A stretch of 64,000 bases of DNA from Nocardia takedensis NBRC 100417 (GTDB taxonomy: Bacteria; Actinomycetota; Actinomycetes; Mycobacteriales; Mycobacteriaceae), in contig NZ_BAGG01000088.1 of NCBI RefSeq assembly GCF_000308695.1, forward strand, positions 62,001-126,000, read 5' to 3'. Made by a program: the position numbers and the translations under genes. Shown piece after piece: positions 34,594 through 43,487 of this stretch (within the stretch, counting starts at the first letter, position 1; every line of letters begins with the position of its first letter). The notes beneath the pieces were generated by a model that worked only from the letters and a program-made list of their open reading frames with translations, was not told where the DNA came from and made no database searches.

Positions 34594-35973
34594 ATGAGCG
34601 ACAGCAACGGAACCGCGAAGGCCACCCCCGGCAACGCACCGCGACCGTCCGGCGTCCCGAAACCCGGCGGCGGCCCCACCCCGCATCCCAAGCCGCACGC
34701 GGTCAAGCCCGCACCCGGCCCCGCCCAGCAGCATCCGCACCCGGTGGTCGTGCCCACCGTCACCGACCCCAGCGCGTGGGGTCGCGTCGACGAGGACGGC
34801 ACCGCCTGGGTCAAGACCGCCGAGGGCGAGCGGGTCGTGGGTTCCTGGCAGGCCGGTGACGCCGACGAGGGGCTGGCCCACTTCGGCCGCCGCTTCGACG
34901 ACCTGGCCACCGAGGTCGCGCTGCTCGAGGCCAGACTCGCCGCGGGCGCGGACGCCCGCAAGACCAGGACGGCCGCGCTCGCGCTCGCCGAATCGCTGCC
35001 CACCGCCGCGGTCATCGGTGACATCGACGGCCTGGCACAACGTCTGCGGGTCATCACCGAACACTCCGAGGAGGCTGCCGCCCACGCCAAGGAGGAGAAG
35101 GAACGCGCCCGGCACGAGCACACCGAACGCAAGGAAGTGCTCTGCCTGGAGGCCGAGAAGATCGCCGCCGAATCCACCCAGTGGAAGGCGGCGGGCGACC
35201 GGTTGCGCGAGATCCTCGACGAGTGGAAATCCATCCGCGGGGTGGACCGCAAGGTCGACGACGCGCTGTGGAAGCGCTATTCCAAGGCCCGCGAGGCGTT
35301 CAACCGCCGTCGCGGCGCGCACTTCGCCGACCTGGATCGCGAACGCGCCGCCGCCAAGACCCGCAAAGAGGAACTGTGCGTGCGGGCCGAGGAACTGTCC
35401 GGCTCCACCGACTGGTCCGGCACCGCCGCGGTCTTCCGTGACCTGCTGACCGAGTGGAAGGCGGCCGGTCGCGCGCCGCGTGAGGCCGACGAAGCGCTGT
35501 GGCGGCGGTTCAAGAGCGCCCAGGACGTGTTCTTCGCCGCCCGCAACGCCGCGGCCTCCGAACGCGACGCCGAATTCGAGCACAACGCCACCGCCAAGGA
35601 AGAACTGCTGGCCGCCTACGACCACATCGATCCGGCCAACGGTCTGGACGCGGCCCGCAACGCGCTGCGCGAACTCCAGGATCGCTGGGACGCGGTCGGC
35701 AAGGTCCCGCGCGAGCGGATGCAGGAACTCGAGGGTCGCCTGCGCGCGATCGAGAAGCGGGTCCGCGACGCCGTCGACGCGCAGTGGCGGCGCTCCGATC
35801 CCGAGGCCATGGCGCGCGCGGCGCAGTTCCGCGAGAAGGTCGCCCAGTTCGAGGAGCAGGCCGCCAAGGCGCAGGCCGCGGGCAAGGCGCGCGACGCGGA
35901 GAAAGCGCTCGAGCAGGCCCGGCAGTGGCGCGAGTGGGCCGACGCCGCCGAGGGCGCGGTCAGCAATCTCTGA
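34594..35973 (+). CDS. DUF349 domain-containing protein (Rv2731-like)
   Basis: 459 residues. A proline-rich N-terminus (residues 1-55) precedes a long helical region made of about five DUF349 repeats, each with the pattern LxxxWKxxGRxP...DEALWxRFK. Coiled coils dominate the rest. ATG 34594 has GGAGAG at a good distance. Synteny equals Rv2731. The function of DUF349 proteins is unknown; the repeats suggest a protein-binding scaffold. It is divergent from the LigB-like gene and convergent with the next membrane protein gene. Confidence 0.85.
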   Translation: MSDSNGTAKATPGNAPRPSGVPKPGGGPTPHPKPHAVKPAPGPAQQHPHPVVVPTVTDPSAWGRVDEDGTAWVKTAEGERVVGSWQAGDADEGLAHFGRRFDDLATEVALLEARLAAGADARKTRTAALALAESLPTAAVIGDIDGLAQRLRVITEHSEEAAAHAKEEKERARHEHTERKEVLCLEAEKIAAESTQWKAAGDRLREILDEWKSIRGVDRKVDDALWKRYSKAREAFNRRRGAHFADLDRERAAAKTRKEELCVRAEELSGSTDWSGTAAVFRDLLTEWKAAGRAPREADEALWRRFKSAQDVFFAARNAAASERDAEFEHNATAKEELLAAYDHIDPANGLDAARNALRELQDRWDAVGKVPRERMQELEGRLRAIEKRVRDAVDAQWRRSDPEAMARAAQFREKVAQFEEQAAKAQAAGKARDAEKALEQARQWREWADAAEGAVSNL

Positions 35974-36015
35974 GATCCGCGGGTGGGCCGGGCCGATGTC
36001 GGACCGGCCCGCCGC

Positions 36016-36798
36016 TCACTGACCGGTGTAGCGGTCGCGGTCGTTCTTCTCGGCCTCGGCGGCGGCGATGCGACGCTGTTCCTCGGCTTCCAGGTGCACG
36101 GCGGTGCGACTCCACACCACGCGCACCCAGTGGAAGGTCAGCACCATGATCGCGACGGTGCCGATGATCAGGCCGATCCCCGGGCCCGTGCCGACGTAGT
36201 TGCCGAGGCCGGGGGTCTGACGGTGCCAGATCGAGAGCACGCCGAACACGCTCGCGACGGCCGACCCCGCGACGGCGATCCAGGCCAGCACCCAGCGTCG
36301 GGTCATCAGCGCCAGCAGCGAGAACCCGATGCCGAAGGTGATCACGAACCACACGAACACCCGCGAGGGCAGTCCGATGTGTTCGATCCGGCTCGCGTCG
36401 GTGTTGAGCAGCACGTCGAAGCCGCGCGCGGTGCCGGTGTGCGGCAGGACCAGCGACAGCAGCAGCACGAAGACCGCGACGGCGACGACCATGGCGCGCA
36501 CACCCGGGTCGATCTCGCCGGCGATGCGCCGCTCGACCGCGTCGATCTCGTCGCGGAACTGCTCGAATTCGCCGTTGTTCGCCGAGCCGCCGCCTTCGGC
36601 GACGCCGCTGTTCCCGACCGAGTTCACTGCGCCCTCGTCTCCTTCTGATTCGCCGACCGCACCGGACCCGTCCACTGTGCCATCCGCGTCCCGCTCGGCG
36701 TCGGGCGACCCACTACGTCCGGTAGTACGGTCCGGCCGCGGATCACCGTCGCGCGCCCCGCCGGTTGTGCCCGGGTCCTCCGCGTCGGACGCGCCCAT
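36016..36798 (-). CDS. Conserved membrane protein, Rv2732c-like
   Basis: 260 residues. Residues 1-75 are acidic and disordered (DAEDPGTTGGARDGDP and similar). Four membrane segments follow: MVVAVAVFVLLLSLVL, VFVWFVITFGIGFSLLAL, WIAVAGSAVASVFGVL and IIGTVAIMVLTFHW. The C-terminus is charged. It lies directly downstream of miaB (12-base gap), as Rv2732c does in M. tuberculosis. ATG 36798 gives the long acidic head; internal GTGs near residue 58 could be the true start. Function unknown. Confidence 0.78.
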   Translation of the reverse strand: MGASDAEDPGTTGGARDGDPRPDRTTGRSGSPDAERDADGTVDGSGAVGESEGDEGAVNSVGNSGVAEGGGSANNGEFEQFRDEIDAVERRIAGEIDPGVRAMVVAVAVFVLLLSLVLPHTGTARGFDVLLNTDASRIEHIGLPSRVFVWFVITFGIGFSLLALMTRRWVLAWIAVAGSAVASVFGVLSIWHRQTPGLGNYVGTGPGIGLIIGTVAIMVLTFHWVRVVWSRTAVHLEAEEQRRIAAAEAEKNDRDRYTGQ

Positions 36799-36810
36799 CG
36801 GTGCCCGACC

Positions 36811-38373
36811 TCAGCTTCCGCAGCCGGTGGCGCACCCCGACACGGCGACCGGTTGCGGCGCGGGCGCGCCGAGCCGCGGCAGCCCGAGACCGACACCGAT
36901 CGGCGCGGTCTTCGGGGTGACGCCGCGTTCGTGGGCGTCACCCGCGCGGGTGCGTCGATGACTCTTGACGGAGGCGTCGGCGATCAGGTGGTGCGGCGCG
37001 GCCGCGGTGATGTCGACGGTGACGATGTCGCCCGGGCGGATCGCCTCGGCGGTCCCGCCGGGCCGGAAGTGCACCAGTCTGCCGTCGCGCGCGCGTCCGC
37101 TCATCCGCGCGGTGGCCGCGTTCTTCTTGCCCGCGCCGTCGGCGACCAGCAGTTCCACCTCGACGCCGACCAGCGCCTGATTCGCCTCCAGCGACATCTG
37201 CTCCTGCAAGGCGATCAGCCGGTCGTAGCGTTCCTGCACGACCGCCTTGGGCAGCTGATCGGCCATCTCGGCGGCGGGCGTGCCGGGCCGCTTGGAGTAC
37301 TGGAAGGTGTAAGCGCTGGTGAAACGGGCGCGGCGGACCACGTCCAGCGTCTCCTGGAAATCCTCCTCGGTCTCGCCGGGGAAGCCGACGATGATGTCGG
37401 TGGTGATGGACGCGTGCGGCATGGCCTCGCGCACCTTCTCGATGATGCCGAGGAAGCGCTGCTTGCGATAGGAACGGCGCATCGACTTGAGCACCCGGTC
37501 GGACCCGGATTGCAACGGCATGTGCAGTTGCGGGCAGATGTTCGGGGTCTGCGCCATGGCCTCGATCACGTCGTCGGTGAATTCGGCCGGGTGCGGTGAG
37601 GTGAAGCGCACCCGCTCGAGTCCGTCGATGTCACCGCAGGCCCGCAGCAGTTTCGCGAAGGCGCTGCGGTCGCGCTCCTCGGTGGGATCGACGAAGTTGA
37701 CGCCGTAGGAGTTGACGTTCTGCCCGAGCAGGGTGACCTCGAGCACGCCCTGCTCGACCAGCGCGCGCACCTCGGCGAGCACGTCGCCCGGACGGCGGTC
37801 GACCTCCTTGCCGCGCAGCGCGGGCACGATACAGAAGGTGCAGGTGTTGTTGCAGCCCACCGAGATCGACACCCAGCCCGCGTAGGCCGACTCGCGCTTG
37901 GCGGGCAGGGTGGACGGGAACGCCTCGAGCGATTCCAGGATCTCGACCTGCGCTTCGGCGTTGTGCCGGGCGCGTTCGAGCAGCACCGGCAGCGACCCGA
38001 TGTTGTGGGTGCCGAAGACCACGTCGACCCACGGCGCCTTGCGCACGACCACGTCGCGGTCCTTCTGCGCCAGGCACCCGCCGACCGCGATCTGCATCCC
38101 CGGCCGACCGGCCTTGATCGGCGCGAGGTGGCCGAGGGTGCCGTAGAGCTTGTTGTCGGCGTTCTCCCGGACCGCGCAGGTGTTGAACACGACGAGATCG
38201 GCCGTCGCGCCCGGCGCGGCCTTGACATATCCCGCATCCTCGAGCAGGCCGGACAAGCGCTCGGAATCGTGCACGTTCATCTGGCAACCGAAGGTGCGGA
38301 CTTCGTAACTGCGCGCTGGGCCATCTACGTCGAGCGGGGCGGGATGCAGCGCGGTCTGTCCGATCGAATCCAC
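36811..38373 (-). CDS. miaB: tRNA-2-methylthio-N6-dimethylallyladenosine synthase MiaB
   Basis: 520 residues. This radical-SAM methylthiotransferase acts after MiaA on A37. The N-terminal UPF0004 cysteines are in FGCQMN, NTCAVRE and GGCLAQK. The radical SAM cluster is CNNTCTFC, and a TRAM domain sits near residues 400-465. The C-terminal tail ends with a small cysteine motif SGCATGCGS, which is unusual and worth noting. GTG start at 38373. It is divergent from gluA. Confidence 0.96.
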   Translation of the reverse strand: MDSIGQTALHPAPLDVDGPARSYEVRTFGCQMNVHDSERLSGLLEDAGYVKAAPGATADLVVFNTCAVRENADNKLYGTLGHLAPIKAGRPGMQIAVGGCLAQKDRDVVVRKAPWVDVVFGTHNIGSLPVLLERARHNAEAQVEILESLEAFPSTLPAKRESAYAGWVSISVGCNNTCTFCIVPALRGKEVDRRPGDVLAEVRALVEQGVLEVTLLGQNVNSYGVNFVDPTEERDRSAFAKLLRACGDIDGLERVRFTSPHPAEFTDDVIEAMAQTPNICPQLHMPLQSGSDRVLKSMRRSYRKQRFLGIIEKVREAMPHASITTDIIVGFPGETEEDFQETLDVVRRARFTSAYTFQYSKRPGTPAAEMADQLPKAVVQERYDRLIALQEQMSLEANQALVGVEVELLVADGAGKKNAATARMSGRARDGRLVHFRPGGTAEAIRPGDIVTVDITAAAPHHLIADASVKSHRRTRAGDAHERGVTPKTAPIGVGLGLPRLGAPAPQPVAVSGCATGCGS

Positions 38374-38553
38374 GGGTCCAGGGTACGGGGGTCCGAATCG
38401 GCTCCGACGAGCGCATCCGTGCAGGCTCCGGGCTCGCGCGGGGAATTCCGAGGGTGAACCACGAGGTTACGGCGGCATGACGAATCGGCGCGGCGGTTCG
38501 GCGTGTCATGGAAAGCGGGGCAAAACGCTGTTTTCCGCTTAAGGTCAGTGACC

Positions 38554-39375
38554 ATGACCGACGCCGATGCAGCGCCCGCCACGACCGGGAAAGCAACGTC
38601 CGGGACTTCGGACGCTACAACGAAAAACTCCGGCGACGCGCCGCCCATGATCTCGATACGCAAGGTGGACAAGCACTTCGGCGATCTGCATGTGCTGCGC
38701 GATGTCAACCTCGAAGTACCGCGCGGACAGGTGGTCATCGTGCTCGGACCCTCCGGTTCGGGCAAGTCGACCCTGTGCCGCACCATCAACCGACTCGAAC
38801 CGATCGACTCCGGCGACATCGCCATCGACGGCGTACCGCTGCCCGCCGAGGGCAAGGGCCTGGCCGCCCTGCGCGCCGACGTCGGCATGGTCTTCCAGTC
38901 GTTCAACCTCTTCGCCCACAAGAGCATCGTCGAGAACGTGATGCTCGCCCCGATCAAGGTCCGCAAGATCAAGAAGGACGCCGCCCGCACCCGTGCGATG
39001 GAACTGTTGGAACGGGTCGGCATCGCCAACCAGGCCGACAAGTACCCCGCGCAACTGTCCGGCGGACAGCAGCAGCGCGTGGCGATCGCCCGCGCGCTGG
39101 CGATGAGCCCGAAGGTGATGCTGTTCGACGAACCGACCTCGGCCCTTGACCCGGAAATGGTCAACGAGGTGCTCGAAGTCATGGTCTCCCTCGCCAAAGA
39201 AGGCATGACCATGCTGGTCGTCACCCACGAGATGGGCTTCGCGCGCCGCGCGGGCGACCGCGTCCTGTTCATGGCCGACGGCCAGGTCGTCGAGGACACC
39301 GACCCCGAAACCTTCTTCACCGCACCGAAATCCGATCGCGCCAAGGACTTCCTCGGCAAGATCCTGAGCCACTGA
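38554..39375 (+). CDS. gluA: Glutamate ABC transporter ATP-binding protein
   Basis: 273 residues. Walker A GPSGSGKSTL, Q-loop FQSFNLF, signature LSGGQQQR and Walker B VMLFDEP are complete, the pattern of polar amino-acid importers. ATG 38554 has AAGG ten bases upstream; residues 1-32 are a loose tail before the ABC domain at MISIRKVDKHFGDL. First gene of gluABCD and divergent from miaB with a 180-base shared promoter region. Its job is to power import of glutamate, by analogy with Corynebacterium GluA. Confidence 0.93.
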   Translation: MTDADAAPATTGKATSGTSDATTKNSGDAPPMISIRKVDKHFGDLHVLRDVNLEVPRGQVVIVLGPSGSGKSTLCRTINRLEPIDSGDIAIDGVPLPAEGKGLAALRADVGMVFQSFNLFAHKSIVENVMLAPIKVRKIKKDAARTRAMELLERVGIANQADKYPAQLSGGQQQRVAIARALAMSPKVMLFDEPTSALDPEMVNEVLEVMVSLAKEGMTMLVVTHEMGFARRAGDRVLFMADGQVVEDTDPETFFTAPKSDRAKDFLGKILSH

Positions 39376-39502
39376 CCGACCGGGCCACCGACCGATCAGC
39401 CACCGAACCGGGCGGCCCCACAACCGCACTCGAATCCTACCGCGACCGTCCGCACCGACGGAACGCCCGCGGCACAGCAGCACAGCAGAGGAGTCAGAAC
39501 AG

Positions 39503-40333
39503 ATGAGGATCACTCACGCACTGCGTCTCGGTGTCGGGGCCATCGCCCTGGCGCTCACCGTCACCGCCTGTGGCGGCGGCGGCGACAAGGCCGCCCTCGA
39601 CAACGCCCAGGACGGCAAGCTCACCATCGGTATCAAGTTCGATCAGCCGGGCCTGGGTCTGCGCACCAAGGACGGCACCTACAGCGGCTTCGACGTCGAG
39701 GTCGCCAAGTACGTCGCCAACAAGCTCGGCGTCTCCCCGGACGGGCTCACCTTCAAAGAGGCCCCCTCCGCCCAGCGCGAGACGCTGATCGAGAACGGCC
39801 AGGTCGACCTGGTCGTGGCCACCTACTCGATCAACGACAAGCGCAAGGAAAAGGTCGACTTCGCGGGCCCCTACTACATCGCGGGCCAGTCGCTGCTGGT
39901 CAAGGCCGACAACACCGACATCACCGGTCCCGATTCGCTCAAGGGCAAGACCGTGTGCTCGGTGAAGGGCTCCACCCCGGCGCAGAACATCGAGAAGTCC
40001 TACCCGGGCACCCAGTTGCAGACCTACGACACCTACTCGCTGTGCCTGGAGAGCCTGGCCAGCGGCGCGGTCGCCGCCGTCACCACCGACGACATCATCC
40101 TGGCCGGCTATGCCTCGCAGTCGCCGGGCCAGTACAAGGTCGTCGGCAAGCCGTTCACGGTCGAGAACTACGGCATCGGCCTGAAGAAGGGCGACAAGGA
40201 ACTGCGCGACAAGGTCAACGACGCGATCACGGCCATGTTCGCCGACGGCTCCTGGGACAAGGCGTTCCAGGATTCGGTGGGCAAGGCCGCCAGCTACCCC
40301 ACCCCGGCCGCGCCGACGGTCAACCGCTACTGA
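39503..40333 (+). CDS. gluB: Glutamate-binding lipoprotein
   Basis: 276 residues. A lipoprotein signal peptide ends at the lipobox LTVTAC. The mature part is a family 3 solute-binding protein: LTIGIKFDQPGLG, YSGFDVEVAKYVA and ATYSINDKRKEKVDFAGPY. It captures glutamate outside the cell and delivers it to GluC/GluD. ATG 39503 has GAGGAG upstream. Second gene of the operon. Confidence 0.93.
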   Translation: MRITHALRLGVGAIALALTVTACGGGGDKAALDNAQDGKLTIGIKFDQPGLGLRTKDGTYSGFDVEVAKYVANKLGVSPDGLTFKEAPSAQRETLIENGQVDLVVATYSINDKRKEKVDFAGPYYIAGQSLLVKADNTDITGPDSLKGKTVCSVKGSTPAQNIEKSYPGTQLQTYDTYSLCLESLASGAVAAVTTDDIILAGYASQSPGQYKVVGKPFTVENYGIGLKKGDKELRDKVNDAITAMFADGSWDKAFQDSVGKAASYPTPAAPTVNRY

Positions 40334-40426
40334 TTCCGAGTCGCGAGGTCGGGCGGGCCTTCCCGCACCGCCCGACCTCGGCTCGTCCGAGCCACCCCCC
40401 ATCCCGATCGGAGGCGCGCACTCGCC

Positions 40427-41107
40427 GTGTTTGACCTGATCTCACGCTACGACAGTCAACTGCTCGACGCCTTCTGGGTGACGATCAAGCTGACGGTATT
40501 CTCCGCCATCGGCGCCCTCGTGCTCGGCACGATCGTCGCCGGGATGCGAGTATCGCCGGTTCCGGTCGCCCGCTGGGTCGGCACCGCTTATGTCACGATC
40601 TTCCGCAACACCCCGCTGACCCTGATCCTGGTGTTCTGCTCGATCGGACTCTACTCCACCCTGCGGTTCAAGCTCGCGGCCGACGGCCCCGATTCGTTGG
40701 CCGACAACAACTTCCGCTGGGCCGTGGTCGGCCTGAGCGTCTACACCGCGGCCTTCGTCTGCGAATCGCTGCGCGCGGGCATCAACACCGTCTCCCTCGG
40801 CCAGTCCGAGGCGGGCCGCTCGCTGGGCCTGACCTTCATCCAGAACCTGCGCCTGATCGTGCTGCCGCAGGCATTCCGCTCGGTGGTCGCCCCGCTGGGC
40901 AGCGTGTTGATCGCCCTGACCAAGAATTCGACGGTGGCCTCGGCCATCAGTGTCGCCGAAGCCTCGTTCCTGATGTCGGAAATGATCGAATCCGAGGCCG
41001 CCCTGGTCTCGATCGGCGCGATCTTCATGATCGGCTTCGTCGTGCTGACCCTGCCGATGGGCCTGCTGTTCGGCTACCTCGCCCAACGATTGGAAGTCGC
41101 CCGATGA
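40427..41107 (+). CDS. gluC: Glutamate ABC transporter permease
   Basis: 226 residues with about five membrane helices and the permease EAA-type loop SEAGRSLGLTFIQNLRLIVL that contacts the ATPase. The His/Glu/Gln permease family start (LDAFWVTIKLTVFSAIGAL) is clear. GTG start at 40427 with GGAGG twelve bases before it. It overlaps gluD by four bases. Confidence 0.92.
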   Translation: MFDLISRYDSQLLDAFWVTIKLTVFSAIGALVLGTIVAGMRVSPVPVARWVGTAYVTIFRNTPLTLILVFCSIGLYSTLRFKLAADGPDSLADNNFRWAVVGLSVYTAAFVCESLRAGINTVSLGQSEAGRSLGLTFIQNLRLIVLPQAFRSVVAPLGSVLIALTKNSTVASAISVAEASFLMSEMIESEAALVSIGAIFMIGFVVLTLPMGLLFGYLAQRLEVAR

Positions 41108-42003
41108 GCGCCCAACCCTCGGTCCTGTTCGACGCGCCCGGCCCCAAAGCGCGCATCCGCAACACCGTCTACTCGCTGATCGTCGTCGTCGCCGTGGTCG
41201 CGGCCCTGTGGGTCGTCTATCGCGGCTTCGACAACCAGGGACAGTTCGACGCCGCGAAGTGGGAACCGTTCCTCGACCTGGACGTCTGGACCACCTACCT
41301 GCTGCCCGGTCTGCAAGGCACGATCACCGCCGCGGTGCTGTCCATCGTGCTGGCGCTGATCTTCGGCATGATCTTCGGCGTCGCGCGCCTCTCCGAACAC
41401 CGCGCGGTGCGATGGGGTGCGGGCACCGTGGTCGAGGTCGCCCGCTCGATCCCCGTGCTGATCCTGATGATCTTCCTGTTCGCGCTGTATTCCGAATACG
41501 ACCTGTTCGACTCGGAATACCTGGCGCTGGCCGCCGTGGTCACCGCGCTGACCATCTACAACGCCTCGGTCATCGCCGAGATCGTCCGCGCGGGCATCCG
41601 CTCGCTGCCCAAAGGACAGACCGAGGCCGCGGTGGCGCTGGGCATGCGCAAAGGCCAGCTCATGCGGTTGGTACTGCTGCCGCAGGCGATCACCGCGATG
41701 CTGCCCGCGCTGATCTCGCAGATGGTGGTGGCGCTGAAGGATTCGGCGCTGGGTTACGTCATCACCTACGAGGAGGTCGTGCGCAACGGCCTGCAACTGG
41801 GCGCCGCCGAACAGAACACGATCCCCACCCTGATCGTGGTCGCGATCCTGATGATCGCCCTCAACAGCGCGCTGACCTGGGTGGCGACCGCCGTGGAACG
41901 CCGCCTGCGCACCGGCCGACGCGCGGGACGCGGCGCGACGGTGCTGGCCCCGGATTCGGTGATCACCGACGCCACCCCGGGCATGGACATCACCAAGAAA
42001 TGA
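41104..42003 (+). CDS. gluD: Glutamate ABC transporter permease
   Basis: 299 residues with about six membrane helices. The first (LIVVVAVVAALWVVY) precedes the conserved permease core TTYLLPGLQGTITAAVLS; the EAA loop is TEAAVALGMRKGQLMRLVLL. ATG 41104 overlaps the gluC stop (ATGA). Partner of GluC; together they form the membrane channel. Its own stop overlaps the next small gene, so five genes are linked. Confidence 0.92.
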   Translation: MSAQPSVLFDAPGPKARIRNTVYSLIVVVAVVAALWVVYRGFDNQGQFDAAKWEPFLDLDVWTTYLLPGLQGTITAAVLSIVLALIFGMIFGVARLSEHRAVRWGAGTVVEVARSIPVLILMIFLFALYSEYDLFDSEYLALAAVVTALTIYNASVIAEIVRAGIRSLPKGQTEAAVALGMRKGQLMRLVLLPQAITAMLPALISQMVVALKDSALGYVITYEEVVRNGLQLGAAEQNTIPTLIVVAILMIALNSALTWVATAVERRLRTGRRAGRGATVLAPDSVITDATPGMDITKK

Positions 42004-42440
42004 GCATCCCGGAGGCGGAGTTCGAGCGGTTCCTGGCGGGCACGGGCCCCCGGGCCGAGGAACTGCGGGCGCTGGACGCGGTGATCCGCTCCAGCGCACC
42101 GGGTTTCGAGCCGGTCCTGTTCGACGGGTCGGGCCCGACCATGCTCGCCTACGGCTTGCTGCCCTACCGAAGCAAGAGTGCCAAGGAGACCACCCGGTGG
42201 CCGGTGGTCTCCTTGGCTCCGCGCAAGAACTACGTCTCGCTGTACCTGGCCGCGATCGTCGACGGACAGTACGTCGCCGAAACCCACGCCGACCGTCTCG
42301 GCAAGGTCGACTGCGGGAAATCCTGCATCCGCTTCAAGAAGCTGAGCGATCTGAACCTCGACACGCTGCGCGAGATCCTCGCCGATCTCGACCGACGCCG
42401 CACCGCGGGCGAACGCCTCTACGGCGAACCCGAGCGGTGA
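42000..42440 (+). CDS. DUF1801-type conserved protein
   Basis: 146 residues. The sequence LDAVIRSSAPGFEPVLFDGS, PYRSKSAKE and VSLAPRKNYVSLYLAAI match the DUF1801 (YdhG-like) fold, often ending in a segment with KSCIRFKKLSDL. The ATG at 42000 overlaps the gluD stop (ATGA), which strongly supports the start and coupling to the transporter operon. Function unknown; a role in transport is not implied. Confidence 0.8.
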   Translation: MSIPEAEFERFLAGTGPRAEELRALDAVIRSSAPGFEPVLFDGSGPTMLAYGLLPYRSKSAKETTRWPVVSLAPRKNYVSLYLAAIVDGQYVAETHADRLGKVDCGKSCIRFKKLSDLNLDTLREILADLDRRRTAGERLYGEPER

Positions 42441-42595
42441 CAGGTCGATCCAGCCGAAGTCGCCCGGCCTCGCCGGCCATCGACAGCCGTCGTAGCGGCC
42501 CCGTGGCCACCGCTCGACCGATACCGGAATTCCCGCTGGCGGAGCGCGCCGAGAGCCCCGCCGCGCGGGCTCATCCGAACAGCACGCCGGACTCC

Positions 42596-43483
42596 TCAGA
42601 TCTCGCCCGAACGCTCCGACTCATGCTGTGCCAATTCGGCTTTCACGACGGCGTAGGCCGTACCGTGGCCGTAGCCGCGACGGGCGAGCATGCCGACCAA
42701 GCGGCCCATGACCTTCTCGCGATCCACGTCGTGGGGAATGGTGCGCAGTTTGCGGCGGACCAATTCGGCGGCGCGATCGGTCTCGTCCTCGCCGGAGATG
42801 GCGGACAGGGCCGCGTCGGCGTCGGCCGCCGCCACGCCCTTGCGGCGCAGTTCCTGGGCGAGAGCCTGTTTTCCCTTGCCGGAGTAGGTGTGCCGGGAGC
42901 GCACCCACTCTTCGGCGAAAGCGGCGTCATCGATCAGACCCACCTCGGCGAGGCGGGTCAGCGCGCTCTCGGTGACCTCGTCGGTGTAGCCCTTGTCCGC
43001 GAGCCGCCCCGCCAGTTCGGCGCGACTGCGGGCGCGGACGGCCAACAGACGCAGGCACGCTTCCTTCGCCTGTTCCACGGTGCCGCCCTGCGGCGTGCGC
43101 CGGGCGCCGCGCTCGGATCCGGCCGCCACCGGATCCGAGTCGCGGGCCGGCGCGTCCACCTCATCGGGCGACGAGTCCGCCCCGAATCGCGCACGGCGAC
43201 CACCTCGGGATCGCCCGCTTCGGGATGCGGCCCCGGTCGAGCGCGCCCGCTGCGGATCGGGTGCGCTCGACCGGGTGCCGGGGATGTCCGCATCGGCCGA
43301 ACCACCTTCGGCCGACCGGACGGGTCGGGTGGCCCCGCGCTCACGGCGGGGCGGCGCCTGCTCGGGAATGTCGACACCGAGTTCGACCAGGCGGCGGCGC
43401 ATCCGCGCCACCGGGTCGGCCTCGGCGGACTCCGATCCGAGATCCGCCGAGCCCCGGCCCGGACGCGAGGACGCCGCGCTCAT
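42596..43483 (-). CDS. recX: Regulatory protein RecX
   Basis: 295 residues, unusually long: residues 1-~130 are a low-complexity arginine/serine/proline-rich extension. The RecX three-helix repeats begin at EQAKEACLRLLAVRARSRAEL and include SRHTYSGKGKQALAQELRRKG. RecX limits RecA filament activity. ATG 43483 lies four bases after the recA stop, so it is cotranscribed with recA and part of the SOS response. Confidence 0.92.
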   Translation of the reverse strand: MSAASSRPGRGSADLGSESAEADPVARMRRRLVELGVDIPEQAPPRRERGATRPVRSAEGGSADADIPGTRSSAPDPQRARSTGAASRSGRSRGGRRARFGADSSPDEVDAPARDSDPVAAGSERGARRTPQGGTVEQAKEACLRLLAVRARSRAELAGRLADKGYTDEVTESALTRLAEVGLIDDAAFAEEWVRSRHTYSGKGKQALAQELRRKGVAAADADAALSAISGEDETDRAAELVRRKLRTIPHDVDREKVMGRLVGMLARRGYGHGTAYAVVKAELAQHESERSGEI

Positions 43484-43487
43484 CGGC

